From Pyropia yezoensis (Eukaryota > Rhodophyta > Bangiophyceae > Bangiales > Bangiaceae), in the NCBI GenBank assembly GCA_009829735.1, contig CM020619.1, positions 24,949,554-25,013,553 on the forward strand: a stretch of DNA of 64,000 bases. The letters run 5' to 3'. The notes beneath the pieces are model-generated. The model was not told where the DNA came from, ran no database searches, and worked only from the letters and a program-made list of their open reading frames with translations. Shown piece after piece: positions 32,901 to 43,498 of this stretch (position 1 is its first letter; each line of letters opens with the position of its first letter). The position numbers were made by a program, and so were the translations under genes.

Positions 32901-33812
32901 CCGCGGGCGTGGGCGACAGCAGCGCCTCCGCCCGCGCGCTCGACGCCCGGTCCTCGGCCTGCGTCGCCGCGACCCGCAGCCGCCGGTTCTCCCCTTCGAG
33001 CACCGCCAACGCCGCCGCGTGCGCCGCCGCCGCCGCCCGGAGGCGGTCGATCGTCGCGGCGCCCGCCGCCGCCTTGGCCTTCTCCTCTGCCGCGACCGCC
33101 GCTGCCGTGTCCAGCGCCACCAGCAGCTGCGCCTTGGTGCGGCTGTCGGCACGGGCCGGCGGCGGCGGCGGCGGCCGGCACGCGCGCCCAACCGTGGCCC
33201 CAAACCCGTCTGTCGCAACGGGGGCGGCCGGCCGGGCGGCAGCCGTGACGGCGGCCTTGGCCAAACGGCGCGCCGCGGCCGGCGGGGCGGGCCGCGTGGC
33301 GGAAGGCGGCACCTCGTCAGCGGCACCCCCTCCCCTGGCCGCGCCCCCGTCGTCCTCGTCTGCTGCAGCAGCGGGTGGTGCGGGCAGCGCCTCGGCAACG
33401 CGACGGCGCTTGCGCGCAGACGCGCTCGGCGCGAGGGGCGCCGCCCGCTTTGCGGGCGTGACCGCCTTCTTGCGTCCCCGTGGCGACGGGGTGGCCGGCT
33501 GAATCCCGCGCGACGCGGCGGCTGGCCGCTCCGCGTCAGCGGCGTCTGCGGCCGCACCGTCCTGGGCAGCGTCAGCGGTATCGGCTGCTGCTGCTGCCGT
33601 CGCCGCTGCCGCTGCCGCCGCGGCCGCGGCCAAAGCCGGCGCGCCCACCGGCGGCGGCGGCGGCTCATCGGCGGTCGTCGCTGCGGGCTCCCGCGCGCCG
33701 TTGCGCGTCCGCGCAGCGGCCTTGGCCCGGGCTGCGGGGTTGCCCATGCGGTGCGTGGCCGACGCCCTCCGCCGCGGCGGCGACGGTACAGGGGGCGTCA
33801 CCGACGCCCCGC

Positions 33813-33849
<37 letters not shown>

Positions 33850-35800
33850 CGGCAACGCGAGCGTCGGCGACCGCCCGACCGGCGGCGGCTTGACGGCAGC
33901 GCGCCCCCGCGCCGTCGGCGTCTTGGCCCGCGCCAGTGAGCCCGCCGCCGGCGTCGCGGCGACCGACGGCGGCGGCGGCGGCGGCAGCGTCCCCCCGCCC
34001 GGCTCCGCCACCTGCAGCAGCGTCAGCGCGTTGGACGGCCCCGCCTCGTCGGTGCCACACGCGAGCACCCAGCCGCCCGCCTCGGGCAGCGGCACCAGCG
34101 CCGCGTCGGCCCGCCGCGCCGTGGCGGCGGCGGCACCGCCCAGCCGCGCCCACCGCAGCGTGACGGGCGACGCGGGGGGCGGAGGCTTGGCGCCGCCGCG
34201 ACCGCCGCGGCCGCCACGGCCGCCCGCCGGCGGCGCGTCGCCGGGCGCCTCGACGCGCACCGAGTAGGCGGTACCCGTCAGCGCCGCGCCCGCCTCGTAG
34301 CCGCCGACAATGATGGCGGTGGCCGAGGCGGCCCACGGCTCCACGTCGCCGGCGGCCGCCATGCGCGAGCCGCCGTCGCCGCCGCCGCCGCCGTCCGCGG
34401 CGTCGCCCGGCTCATCTGGGTAGTGGGCGGCGCAGTGGCGCCACCGCGCGGGCGGCGGCGGCGCCGAAGATGGGGACGGCTCTGGCGCGTGCCACGTCCA
34501 GGTGGCCGTGTCGAGCACCAGCGTCCGCGCCGCGGGACGGCCGTCGTCGCCCGAGACGCCCCCAACGACAAGCATATACCGGCTGTCCACCAGCGCTGTG
34601 GCGGTGTGGTAGCCGCGGGGCACATGCGCGCCCACCTCCCCGCGCGCCGCGGCGGTAGCGCCGCCCGCCCTAGTGTCCATCCGCTTCCACTGCCGGTACT
34701 TGACGGAAAAGAGGTCCACGTGGCCGGTGGGTGCCGCACGGGCGGTGCCATCGTCGTCGGTGGCAGAGGCGGCGGTCCAGCCACCAAAGCAAAGGAGCAC
34801 GGGGGAGGCCTCGCGGGAGCCCCCGGCTTGGCCCTTAAACTTGAGGGAGCGGGTGGAGACGGCGGGCAGCAGCACCGTCGAGTGTCCCCATTTTTGGCCG
34901 AGCTGCGCCTCCTCCTTTTGCCGCTGCGACGCGCCCATCAAGTCACTCGACTGGGACTGTGCAAAAGCGCGCAACAGACGGGCGGGGACGGCGAAAGGAA
35001 CACGGAGGGTCACGCACACGTCACGTGGTAAGCAACCCGAGGCACAGCAATCGGGGAGGTTGGTCAACCGCGTCAGTCGGCCACAAGCATGGCACACGAA
35101 GCAGACAAGCCAAGCACACCATGCCAAGCCGCGCGCCCACGTGCGCCGCCACCAAGAGCGGACACACGCGGTCATCCGTCGCGCGCCGCCAGCCCCCACC
35201 GCAACACATACGTACCTCCACGGGCTCCCACCTGCCATCTGCCGTGGACAGCCGGTACACCGAGTTGTACACGTGCGCCGGCCGGCGGCCGCCGACCAGG
35301 TAGTGCCAGACGCCCTCCCGCCCCAGCGGCACGCGGGTGAGGGTGTGGAAGACCCGCTCCCGCGGCGCCTGCCCGCCCGCCCGCACGGGCGGGTGGTGGA
35401 CGAGGCCACCGTCCCCCCCCCCCAGCAAGTCAAACGAGCGCAGCACCGACAGCGGGCCGAGGCCCCGGTCCACGTCGGGCCCCACCGCCGCGGCGGCGGC
35501 GCCGCCGCCCGCATCGTCGGGCGCCGCGAGGGAGCCGCCGACCATGACCACCCGCACCCCGCCGGGCGGCACCCCATCCGCGTCGCCGCGCACCCCAAAC
35601 GCCGACAGGCCCGCAACGGGGATGGTGCCGCGGGCGGCCATCAGCTCGTCGACGGGCACGCCGCCGCCATCGCCGCCGCCACCGCCGCCGCCGCCGGCAC
35701 TGTCGCTGCCGCCGCTGCCCTGCGTGCCTCGGCCCGTCGACGGCCACGTTGCGTCGGCGCGCTCAGTGCCCAGCTGGGAGTACCGTAGGGGTGTCGCCAT
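29965..35800 (-). CDS. kelch-repeat, coiled-coil protein with tandem-repeat C-terminus, two exons
   Basis: Exon 1 runs from the ATG at 35800 (MATPLRYSQLG) to 35216; exon 2 runs from 34956. Kelch blades are visible as ERVFHTLTRV...WHYLVGGRRPAHVYNSVYRL at the end of exon 1. They continue in exon 2 as WGHSTVLL, LLCFGGW, HTATALVDSRYMLVVGG and AIIVGGYEAG, a beta-propeller for protein binding. Next come an Ala/Pro-rich linker with basic KRRR stretches, then ~400 residues of Ala/Arg/Glu coiled coil (about 31.95-33.15 kb). The C-terminus consists of 95-residue repeats. One repeat (30651-30934) has 11 instead of 12 G in its G run, shifting the frame for the last two units. With 12 G the protein would stop at 30026 rather than 29965. 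Likely a cytoskeletal or scaffolding protein; partner unknown. Confidence 0.8.
30081..31219. repeat. four tandem 285-bp repeats inside the kelch/coiled-coil gene
   Basis: Units start at 30081, 30366, 30651 and 30935 (285, 285, 284, 285 bp) with a partial fifth at 31220. They are nearly identical; differences seen include one C/T in the CAGCYGCGGCTGGG stretch and the length of a G run (12, 12, 11, 12). 285 is a multiple of three, so units are in-frame 95-residue repeats. The near-identity implies recent amplification or gene conversion. Confidence 0.95.
34957..35215 (-). other. phase-0 intron of the kelch gene
   Basis: A 259-bp intron with donor GAG|GTACGTATGTG and acceptor TTTTGCACAG|TCCCAG on the minus strand. 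It joins two open frames precisely between codons and continues the kelch region. Its AT-richness relative to the exons supports the call. Confidence 0.8.
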
Positions 35801-35824
35801 GCCGGCCGTGGCGCCCGCACACCC

Positions 35825-35844
35825 GGGGGGGGGGGGGGGGGGGG
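35825..35844. repeat. 20-nt G homopolymer just 5' of the kelch gene start
   Basis: The run precedes the chosen ATG by ~25 bp and makes the longer upstream ORF start (35857) untrustworthy. Confidence 0.8.
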
Positions 35845-35849
35845 CTCGG

Positions 35850-36713
35850 AAGGACACGCCGGGAGGACGCGCGCCCGCTCGGGGTGGGCCGGCAACCCGG
35901 CAGTCCCTCCTCCCCCCCCCACCAGCGAGCGTGGGTGCTCAGCGGGGAATCGCGGCAGCGACAAGATGGTGGACCACGTGCCCCGCAGATACCGAGTGCA
36001 GGGGCGGGCGAGGGCGACGGAGCGCACCCCCGGAGTGCGCGGCGGGGTTCTTGGCCTGCAGTCAACGGGCACGCGCGGCCTGGACGCGGCCGAGCGTGGC
36101 GCGGCGAATCGGCGGCGCTGCGCGACCACCCTCGGTCGGAGCCCTCGCCAATGCATCTGGGCTGTGGCGCGAGCCTCGTGCGAACGAGTGGGTGCATGCT
36201 GTTGCGATCGGTTGACCCGAAAAGGACGGATCCCCCAGAAACTTGCACAAAGCCGCTGATAAAAAGAATGAAGGAATCAATTGGACCATCTCTTGACGGG
36301 CAAGCCGCGCTGCACTGCTTGTCCCCTGTTCAAAAACGCTTCGCCATGCAAAAACTTGCCCTGCTCGAGCACGAAATTGGTTGGCTCGAACAGCGGCTTG
36401 CTTTTCTGCTCGATTAAGAGCGAGTTCTTGCGCGAAGCGCAAAAAACCTCAGCTAGGATGACTGAGAAGATGGCTGCTGTTGCTGCGCTGTCAACCAATG
36501 GGCAGAGAGGGCGCACTGCTCTCTGGCGCCCGTGTCCAATCCAGGTTTTCTGTAAGAGATTAGCAGAAACAGGGAGTTTTTGTCGTGCAGAACCTTCGAA
36601 CGGCGTGTCAAGCAATCCTGCGGTCGACCAACGCAACGACTTGCCTAAAAACAGTGCACTTGCACTATCTCTGACCCCGAACAGTTCCGGTCGGTCGATT
36701 GCAACACTTCATG
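35850..36713. other. interval without a supported gene
   Basis: 5' flank of the kelch gene, then an abrupt drop in GC from about 36200. Short ORFs (for example 36277-36636 on the minus strand, 119 residues) match nothing I recognise. The composition change suggests inserted DNA. Confidence 0.35.
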
Positions 36714-37040
36714 TAGGGTTGTACACGAACACGCCCCAGGCGTGTTTACGTCCTGTTTTAGGCGTGTCACGCCGACACGCCCGCCAGCGGGAAGGGCGTG
36801 TTCGGGGCGTGTTAGAGATCATAGGTGCCAGATTTGGCGAGAGTTGTCACTCCGTGTCGCCTGAGGCTCTATTTAATTCGCTCAATCAACCAATGTGACA
36901 TTAAATGGAGTGAGTTTGGCTAATGTGGGGGGGTCCCTTCGCGCGTGTTGGGCGTGGTCGGCGCGAAAAGGCGTGTTGCACCGTGTGGTAGCGTGTCACG
37001 CCGACACGCCTGACAAAAAGGGGCGTGTTGCACAACCCTA
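36714..37040. mobile_element. 327-bp inverted-repeat element with internal palindromes
   Basis: The ends TAGGGTTGTACACGAACACG (36714) and, in reverse, TAGGGTTGTGCAACACGCCC (37040) are imperfect inverted repeats of ~20 bp. Inside, the 20-nt palindromic sequence GCGTGTCACGCCGACACGCC occurs twice (36762-36781 and 36991-37010), and GGCGTGTT-type words recur. No target duplication was seen. A hAT-like MITE is possible from the TAGGGTTG end but unproven. Confidence 0.5.
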
Positions 37041-37249
37041 CCCCCCGTGCGTGCTATGGTACGTTGCACAAAAAAGAAACATCGAGCATTATTTTCTTTC
37101 TTCTCCGGCGTTGTTCGGGCCACACCCCTCGGCCAATCAGGTGCCTCGGGAATTTGCCCCGGTGTAATGGACTGGTCCTGCTTGATGGTGGGCTCATTTC
37201 GGGTGTGGTGTGCATGCTCATTAGTCAGGCTTTTGGGAAAGTGTGCAGG

Positions 37250-37860
37250 GTTTTGACGGCCGCCGCGGTGGCCACGCCAGGGGTGTCGCCGGTGCTGCGG
37301 TCGGCGTCGGCGACGGCGGCGACGGTGGCGACGGTGGCGACGGAGGTGGCAATGGCGGCAGCGGCGTCGGTGGAGACGTCCGTGGCGGTGGCGACGGTAG
37401 CGCCTGGGGCGGCGGTGGCGACGCGGTGGCGGGGGCGACGGCCGTGGCGGTGGCGACGGCGGTAACGACAGGGGTGGCGGTGGCGACGGTGGCGTCGGTG
37501 GCGACGGTGGCGACGGCGGCGGCGGCGGCGTCGGTGACGACGGCCGTGGCGGTGGCGATGGTAGCGACTAGGGTGGCGCAGGCGACGCGGTGGCGGGGGC
37601 GACGGCCGTGCCGGTGGCGACGGCGGTGGCGACGCGGTGGCGGGGGCGACGGCCGTGGCGGAGGCGATGGCGGTGGCGACGCGGTGGTAGGGGCGACGGC
37701 CGTGGCGGAGGCGACGGCGGTGGCGACTGGGGTGGCGGTGGCGACGGGGTGGCGGGGGCGACGGCGGCGGCGGCGGCGTCGGTGGCGACGGCCGTGGTGG
37801 TGGCGACGGCGGTGGAGTGGGGGGCTTGCGTTGGTGGCGGTGGAGACGGAGAGCTTTTTC
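37250..37860. repeat. GGYGGCGAC-type minisatellite
   Basis: About 600 bp of degenerate 9-mers and longer units (GGTGGCGACGG, GCGGTGGCGGGGGCGACG). It is open in one plus-strand frame as a Gly/Asp or Val/Ala repeat, but the ORF is a product of the repeat. Confidence 0.75.
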
Positions 37861-39151
37861 TGACGGTGGGGTCGGCCACGTGTTTGGGAGAGGGGGGGAG
37901 AGGTTGGCAGTATGTGGGGGGGGGGGGTCGTGGGCGGTGTGATTTATGTGACGGGATGGGAAGCGTAGGTGGTGGCGGTGTCGCTGGTGGGGTTGTTAGG
38001 GGCGGTGATGCCGCCAGCGCTGGGTGAATCGCCGGCGTCGGCACGATTGTTTTTTTATAGTAAAGGAGGGCGGTCATGGGTGCCTTGTCGACGACGTCAT
38101 AGCCAGGAATGGTATCCCAGAATGTCTCGTGCAGGAAATCGGTGGCGGGAGTGTGGGGCGCGGCGGAGCAACGCACAATGCATGCAGACTACCCCCTCTC
38201 TCGCACCCCCGCGCAAAAGAGAACAGGCGCTTGTTTTCCCTATTTTCTTTTGCGCCGCGGCCCTAGACCACAAGAGCCAAGCAGACCGTCGCGTTCCGCT
38301 TTTTTTTTTTTTCCCTCCCGTCTGCCTCCCATTATCATCCCCCTCCCCCCGCCTCGCCCACACGCCCAGGGTGCGTTTTCCTCACCCTGGCACGCCCACC
38401 ACAGCTCATCTGACGTTGAGGCTGGCGGCACCTTCTCCCTGGTTACCCCGTCCCCCCATCCCCCGAGCCACGTTGGATGCACCGAGGCTGGCACCACCTA
38501 AGTCGCCAACAATGGACCTGTCGTGCCAGGCGGGAGGAAAGGGTGGAAGGGGTTGCTTGGCACTGGCTGGCGGGAGGGGCAGGACGATGAGAGGGAACCA
38601 GAAGGCGAGAGAGGCGCTCTCCGCTTCCTCATCGGGGACCGTCGGGGCGCACGCTAACGGTCTCGAAGCATGACTAACGCATGAGCACCAGTCTTGCTCA
38701 TCGAACAATCACACGAGCGCATTGGTTGGAACTATTTCCTCTCGCGAGACCATTTTATACACGAGGTCTCGCGAGCGAAAAAAGAATCTGAAAAAAGTGC
38801 CCTCCAGCTGTCCCCGCGAAGCTCCCCTATCTCGACTACCCCCCTGCCAAGCCTCAGTTAGCACATGGGCCCGAATCAGCCCCCGAGCAGTGCAAATCAA
38901 TGCGAAAAGAAAGGCCCCATTTCAGGTTCGTCAGCATCTGGTCCACTCAGGGTGTCCCTCAGAGCGGTACACAAACCAGGAGACCCAAGGACCTCATTAG
39001 TTCGCAAGGACCTCTATGATCCTTCTGTCAGCATAGCGGCCGTGGACCCCGTCACGGCCGATGTCCTGCCCGGGCCCGAGCCGAGAAGAACCTCGCTGTA
39101 TCTTTTTTCTGCAACGGACCATATGCTGGTCCGTGCGCTTCCGGTCAAATT
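37861..39151. other. interval with no supported gene
   Basis: AT-richer patches (38040-38060, 38300-38330) and the palindrome at 38741-38775. ORFs are short and unrecognised. Confidence 0.35.
38741..38775. repeat. 11-bp perfect inverted repeat around CTCGCGAG
   Basis: CTCGCGAGACC and GGTCTCGCGAG flank a 13-nt AT-rich loop. Each arm itself contains the self-complementary octamer CTCGCGAG. It could be a protein-binding site or a chance hairpin. Confidence 0.5.
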
Positions 39152-39266
39152 GTGCGTCCCGTAAAAAGTGGACGTGCACAGGTCGTGCAGTGTGGGTTTG
39201 ATTGGTCCAGCGGCTGATATTTGACATGATCACGACTCGTGCACGTCCACTTTTTACGGGACGCAC
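39152..39266. mobile_element. 115-bp hairpin element, copy 1
   Basis: Perfect 28-bp inverted ends (39152-39179 and 39239-39266) beginning GTGCGTCCCGTAAAAAGTGG, with a 59-nt centre. A near-identical element of exactly the same length lies at 49977-50091. It is a mini-MITE or foldback element; it has no coding capacity. Confidence 0.8.
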
Positions 39267-40126
39267 TATACCAAGGTCACTCCCGACGGTCGGCCAAAAA
39301 AAAAAAGAGTTTTCGGCACAAAGCAATAAATGGGGGGAAAAGCTGCGTCTACGACACTGTGAGGGGGTGAGTGCAAGTGCACGCATGGCCCGGATCTTGC
39401 CAAAAAGCAATAATTCTGAACAGGGTTTAGGCAGTGCTGCGATCGGTGGACCTCGCGGACAACACCGAGCCGCGAGTCGGGGACAGGAGCAGCGTCTCTT
39501 CATACGGTTCTTTGTCGACGAAAGACAGCGCAGCTCGTGGTGGAGGACGTCGTGGCGGCGGCAGCACCCCACCTGCCACTGGCTTGCATCTTGGAATGGA
39601 TCCCCCTTTGGCTCCTTGCTCCTAAAGCTCTTAGATGTACCTGCCCCCAGCCTGCAGAGATGGCCCTCCATTCTACAATTCGCCCCCGACGCCTGCTGCC
39701 GCCAACCCCCACCGCGCGTCGTTGGCGGCCACCTCCGCGGTGGCGACCGGTCCGCGCCCTGCCCTCCGCTCGCGCCGCCGGCACCGTGGGCGCCACTGAA
39801 GCCGCTCTCCGGCCCGCCGGCCAGCCGCACCATCGCGAGCGAGCCGCACCATGGTGGACGAGCCGCCCGCGGTGCCCGCGACATTCCCCTCCGCCAAAGA
39901 TGTGTGGAACACCCGCTCCCCCCGCCCGGGTAGGGGGCTGCAAGGCGCCATCGACCCGGCGAGGACGGTCCACCGGGTGTCGCCGCCGCCGTGGCCGCCC
40001 GGCGGCCCCGCGCCTCCTCCCTTGCACCCGCCGTGGCCACTGCCGTCGTCGTCGTCGGGGGCGCTTCTGTCGATGAGGCGCACCGGGACGGGCGTCGCGG
40101 CAACGGCGGCCTCCCCACCCCACCCG
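39267..40126. other. interval with no supported gene
   Basis: The first ~150 bp are AT-rich, then GC-rich sequence. A minus-strand ORF here contains RGERVFHTSLAEGN, faintly like the kelch exon-1 blade RERVFHTL, but not enough to call. Confidence 0.3.
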
Positions 40127-41935
40127 CTACATCCAGCCCTTCGTGGCCAACTGTCCCCACCCGCCACGCGTGCCACGGAGGGTGGCGGCGGGGGCTGCGG
40201 CGGCAACCGCTGCTGCGCACGTCCGCCGCCGCCCTCTCCCCGCCCCCGCCGCCGCCGCTGCCACCCGCCAAGGCCCGGCAGCGGTCTGCACCAGGGAGGG
40301 GGGACTGGTAGGCACCGCCCCACCCGCTCCGCTACCCTTCCCCTCCCCCGCGCCCGTGGCCGCCGCGCGAGTCGGTGCGGGTGCACCGCCTCGACAGTGG
40401 CGATCACCGCTTTCCACAGGGGTGACCCCGCCAGTGGCGGCGGTCCCCACATCGCCGCCTCCCCGGCAAAACCGCATACGCGTCCGCGTCGAACTGCACC
40501 CGTGCAGGTGTGCCTGCTGGGGACGCCCGCAGAGTTGGGCGGCCCCTGGAGGCGGCAACCTTTTGCGGCGGGGCTGTGGCCGAGGAAGGGCTTCCAGGAC
40601 GCGCCGCCGCCACTGTAATTTGTGAACCGGGGACTGTAACGTTCCCGGCCGCCACGTGTCGCCGCGACGGCGACGACGGCGCCTCCGTGGGATAGATCTG
40701 CGTGACCTCCCTGGCACAGGGAGCAAGGCGGGGGTCGATAGGAAGATAGAGCATTCACTCTCACATATTTGTCCCCTGGCGGCGGCCCCGCTGAGGGCGG
40801 AACTGCTGCTAGAGGGCCGCGCCGGTACACGCTTGTGCTGTGCAGGGGCGCCCCCAGAGGGAGAGGCCGCCCGTGGCTGCCCACCCGCTGCGGTCAGGCC
40901 CCACGCCACTACAGAAGGGCGTGCCGCCGCCGCAGCTTGCGGGGGCTCAAAACTGACCAGCTGCACCGCCCGGTCACGGAAGTCTTGAACGGACGGCATG
41001 TCCCCATCGCTTGATGAGGAGATGGACACCCGCGATGCGCCATCGGGATCAGACGTCCGCGGACGCCGCGTCCGGCGCCTGCTCGACGTCGTTGACTGGT
41101 GGACAAACGTGGAGTTGACCGTCTTGGCGTCGTAGCTCGAGCGACGGCTACCGTCGCTGATGCTGCTGCGGGAGCGACGGGCCAGGGAGCGGTGCTGTCC
41201 GTGCCACCCCCACTGGCCGTCGCCTGCCGCTTTTCCTCGGCCGAACCCCGCAGAGCTCCCCGCGATGGCCATGCCGGAGCATTGCGAGCGAGAGATGGCG
41301 AGGGCGCTCCATCGTAACGCGGGGGCAGAGCGTGAGAGGATTCCCCGAAGGGACGCTTGGACCCAGCAGCAACCTCGCCAACGAGACCCCCGTCCGCGGG
41401 CCCCGGTGGGAGTACCGGGGAGGTACTGGGGAGGAGGAGCCGCTGCCCCCGCGAGAGGAGCGTTCAGAAGAGACGCCGACCCGCCGCCGCCATGCAGCCG
41501 CCTTGGCCGGCGGCTGCCCCCCCGCAGGAGGCGTGAGCGGGCCGCCCAGCACCGGCGCACCCGAGTCGCTACGCGGTGACGATGGTGCAGACGAGGACGC
41601 TGCGTGCGCCGCCTGGTGCAGCAGCGCCGACGTCTTGCGAATGAGCGACACACCTGCGCTCGTCAACAGGTGGGCCTCACCACCATTGCCACCACCACCG
41701 CCATGAGAGGGAGAGCAGGGGCTCCGCCGCCCCCCTCCAGACGCCACAGACTGGTCGGTCGGCAGCTCGCCACGACGTGCTGCTGCTGCCGGCATCAACA
41801 TTGGCCGGCGAAAGGGCACACGGACGGGCTTTCCACCAGCAAGAAGGGGTACCGCCAAAGGGGAGACGGGCCGTGGAGGCTCGCCGAAGACCCGCTCTAG
41901 GTCGCCGACGCTGACCTGGGAGCTGTCACGTGAGG
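40127..41935 (-). CDS. putative Ser/Arg/Pro-rich protein, exon structure unresolved
   Basis: Three minus-strand segments look protein-like and are collinear. The first, 41935 to about 41270, includes VSVGDLERVFGEPPRPVSPL and LTSAGVSLIRKTSALLHQAA. The second, about 41270-40770 in another frame, includes SSYDAKTVNSTFVHQSTTSS and PSVQDFRDRAVQLVSFEPPQ. The third, about 40754-40450, includes LAPCAREVTQIYPTEAPSSP and VQFDADAYAVLP. A possible tail ends at 40127. Frame changes may be introns or indels; I could not place convincing splice sites. No domain is recognised. The 5' end abuts the truncated cyclase at ~41.94 kb, so this gene is probably also cut there. Confidence 0.4.
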
Positions 41936-41979
41936 TCAGCTGCGGGGCACCTCCATACAGCCCCAGCGGCCGCGGCACT

Positions 41980-43420
41980 CGGACCGTATGGCGCGCCCTC
42001 GACGAGACCCTCCGCCACCTTCGCGCGGAGGACGCCAACACCCACTACATTGACATCGGGCCCGTCAACAAGACGCTCAACATGGCGGTCGAGTGGTTTG
42101 CTCACGACCTGCCGACGCCGCCCCCCCGGCGGGGCTCCCCGCTGCCGCCGCGGGTGGCCGCCCACGCCGCCCGCCTCCGCGACTTCCTGTGGCTGGCCGA
42201 GGATGGGATGAAGATGCGGGGCTACAACGGGAGCCAGTTGTGCGACAAGGCGTTTGCGTCGCAGGCGCTGGTGCGGGCGGGCGTGACGGGCGACAGCGCC
42301 ACCCTCAGCGCCGCCCACGCGTACGTGGAGGTGAGCCAGGTGCGGGCTGACGTGCCCGACCGGGAGGCCTACTACCGGCACCCGTCCAAAGGGGGCGTGG
42401 CCCTTCTCCACCGTCGACCACGGGTGGCCGATTGCCGACTGCACCGCCGAGGGCCTAAAGGCCGCCCTGGCGCTGGCCGCCGCGGGTGCCGCGCCGCCGC
42501 CAACGGCGCCTGGCGGGGTGGAGCCGTCGCGCCTGCGCGACGCGGTGGACATGTTGCTGTCCTACCACAACCCCGGGTCTGGCGGGTGGGCCACCGACGA
42601 GCTCACCCGCTCGTACGCGTGGGTGGAGGCGCTCAACCCGTCCGAGGTGTTTGGCGACAATATGATTGACTACCTGTACGTGGAGTGCACGTCCGCGGCG
42701 GTGACGGCGCTGCGCGCCTACCGCGCGGCGCCCGTCGCGGTGGCGGGGCCGGGCGCCGCGACGTACCGGGCGGCCGAGGTGGCTGCCGCCATCGCGTCGG
42801 GGGTGGCGTTGGTGGTGCGCGCGCAGCGGGCAAACGGGTCGTGGTATGGGTCGTGGGGTGTGTGCTTTACGTACGCCGCCTTTTTCGCCACTGACGCGCT
42901 CGTCGCGGCGGGGGTGGTGCTGCCGCCCTTGCCTCAGGGCCCGGCGGGTGGCGACGGCGCCGGGGACGGGGGTGGCGGCGGCGGCGGGGGCGGCGGCGGC
43001 GGTGGCGTCGGCGGCCGACCCAGTGGCGGCAGCGGCACATACAGGGAGGCCCTGCGCGCCGGCTGCGCCTTCCTCGCCTCTGTCCAGCGGCCGGACGGCG
43101 CGTGGGGCGAAACTTACGAGAGCTGCGTCACCGGCACGTACGTGCAGGCGCCGGCCGGCCAGGTGGTCCACACCGCCTGGGCGCTCGCGTCGCTGGCCAA
43201 GGCCGACTGGCCCGACGGGGCCGCCCTGGCCGCCGCCGCCGCCTGGCTTTCGGCCGCCCAGGAGCCGAGCGGCGACTGGCCGCAGCAGCGCATCACGGGG
43301 GTGTTCAACAAGAACTGCATGATCACCTATGCCAACTATCGGAGCTTTTTTCCCATATGGGCGCTCACCGAGTATCGGCACTGGGGGAAGCGGCGGGCGG
43401 CGGCCGGGGGTGGCGGGTGA
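41980..43420 (+). pseudogene. oxidosqualene cyclase (cycloartenol/lanosterol synthase type), 5'-truncated with one frameshift
   Basis: Strong similarity to the C-terminal ~480 residues of eukaryotic oxidosqualene cyclases. Motifs in order are THYIDIGPVNKTLNM, FLWLAEDGMKMRGYNGSQL, GWPIADCTAEGLKAAL (catalytic DCTAE), MIDYLYVECTSAAVTAL, and the QW-type GSWYGSWGVCFTYA. These are followed by GAWGETYESC and GDWPQQRITGVFNKNCMITYANYRSFFPIWAL, ending at 43420. The N-terminal ~270 residues are absent: homology starts abruptly at about 41980 and no matching exon was seen upstream. An extra base at about 42391-42397 (AAAGGGGGCGTGG) shifts the frame just before the DCTAE block. The family cyclises oxidosqualene to the first sterol precursor. 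Here it is either a pseudogene or a gene damaged by assembly. Poly-Gly at ~42970-43010 is an in-frame insertion. Confidence 0.88.
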
Positions 43421-43431
43421 GCCGGCATGTA

Positions 43432-43439
43432 TGTACATA
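43432..43439 (+). promoter_or_regulatory. TGTACATA motif 12 bp past the cyclase stop
   Basis: It lies in GCATGTATGTACATAC, a palindromic stretch between the convergent cyclase (+) and zinc-finger (-) genes. The identical 16-mer is reconstituted at the Tc1/mariner insertion site between the convergent transporter and protease genes. Confidence 0.45.
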
Positions 43440-43498
43440 CACCCGACATGCACGCCAACGTGGGACGGAGGGGGGACCCTACCGGGCAGTCGACCGCG

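Noticed and set aside
30821..33502. 893-codon plus-strand ORF (and 481 codons at 30252-31697)
   Set aside because: Antisense of the kelch/coiled-coil gene; composition is the mirror of Ala/Arg coiled coil and tandem repeats, with no domain of its own.
37243..37863. 206-codon Gly-rich ORF
   Set aside because: Entirely produced by the GGYGGCGAC minisatellite; flanks carry no coding signal.
39673..40884. Second kelch gene fragment (RGERVFHTS)
   Set aside because: Only about seven residues resemble the kelch exon-1 blade; no glycine-pair or Trp spacing follows.
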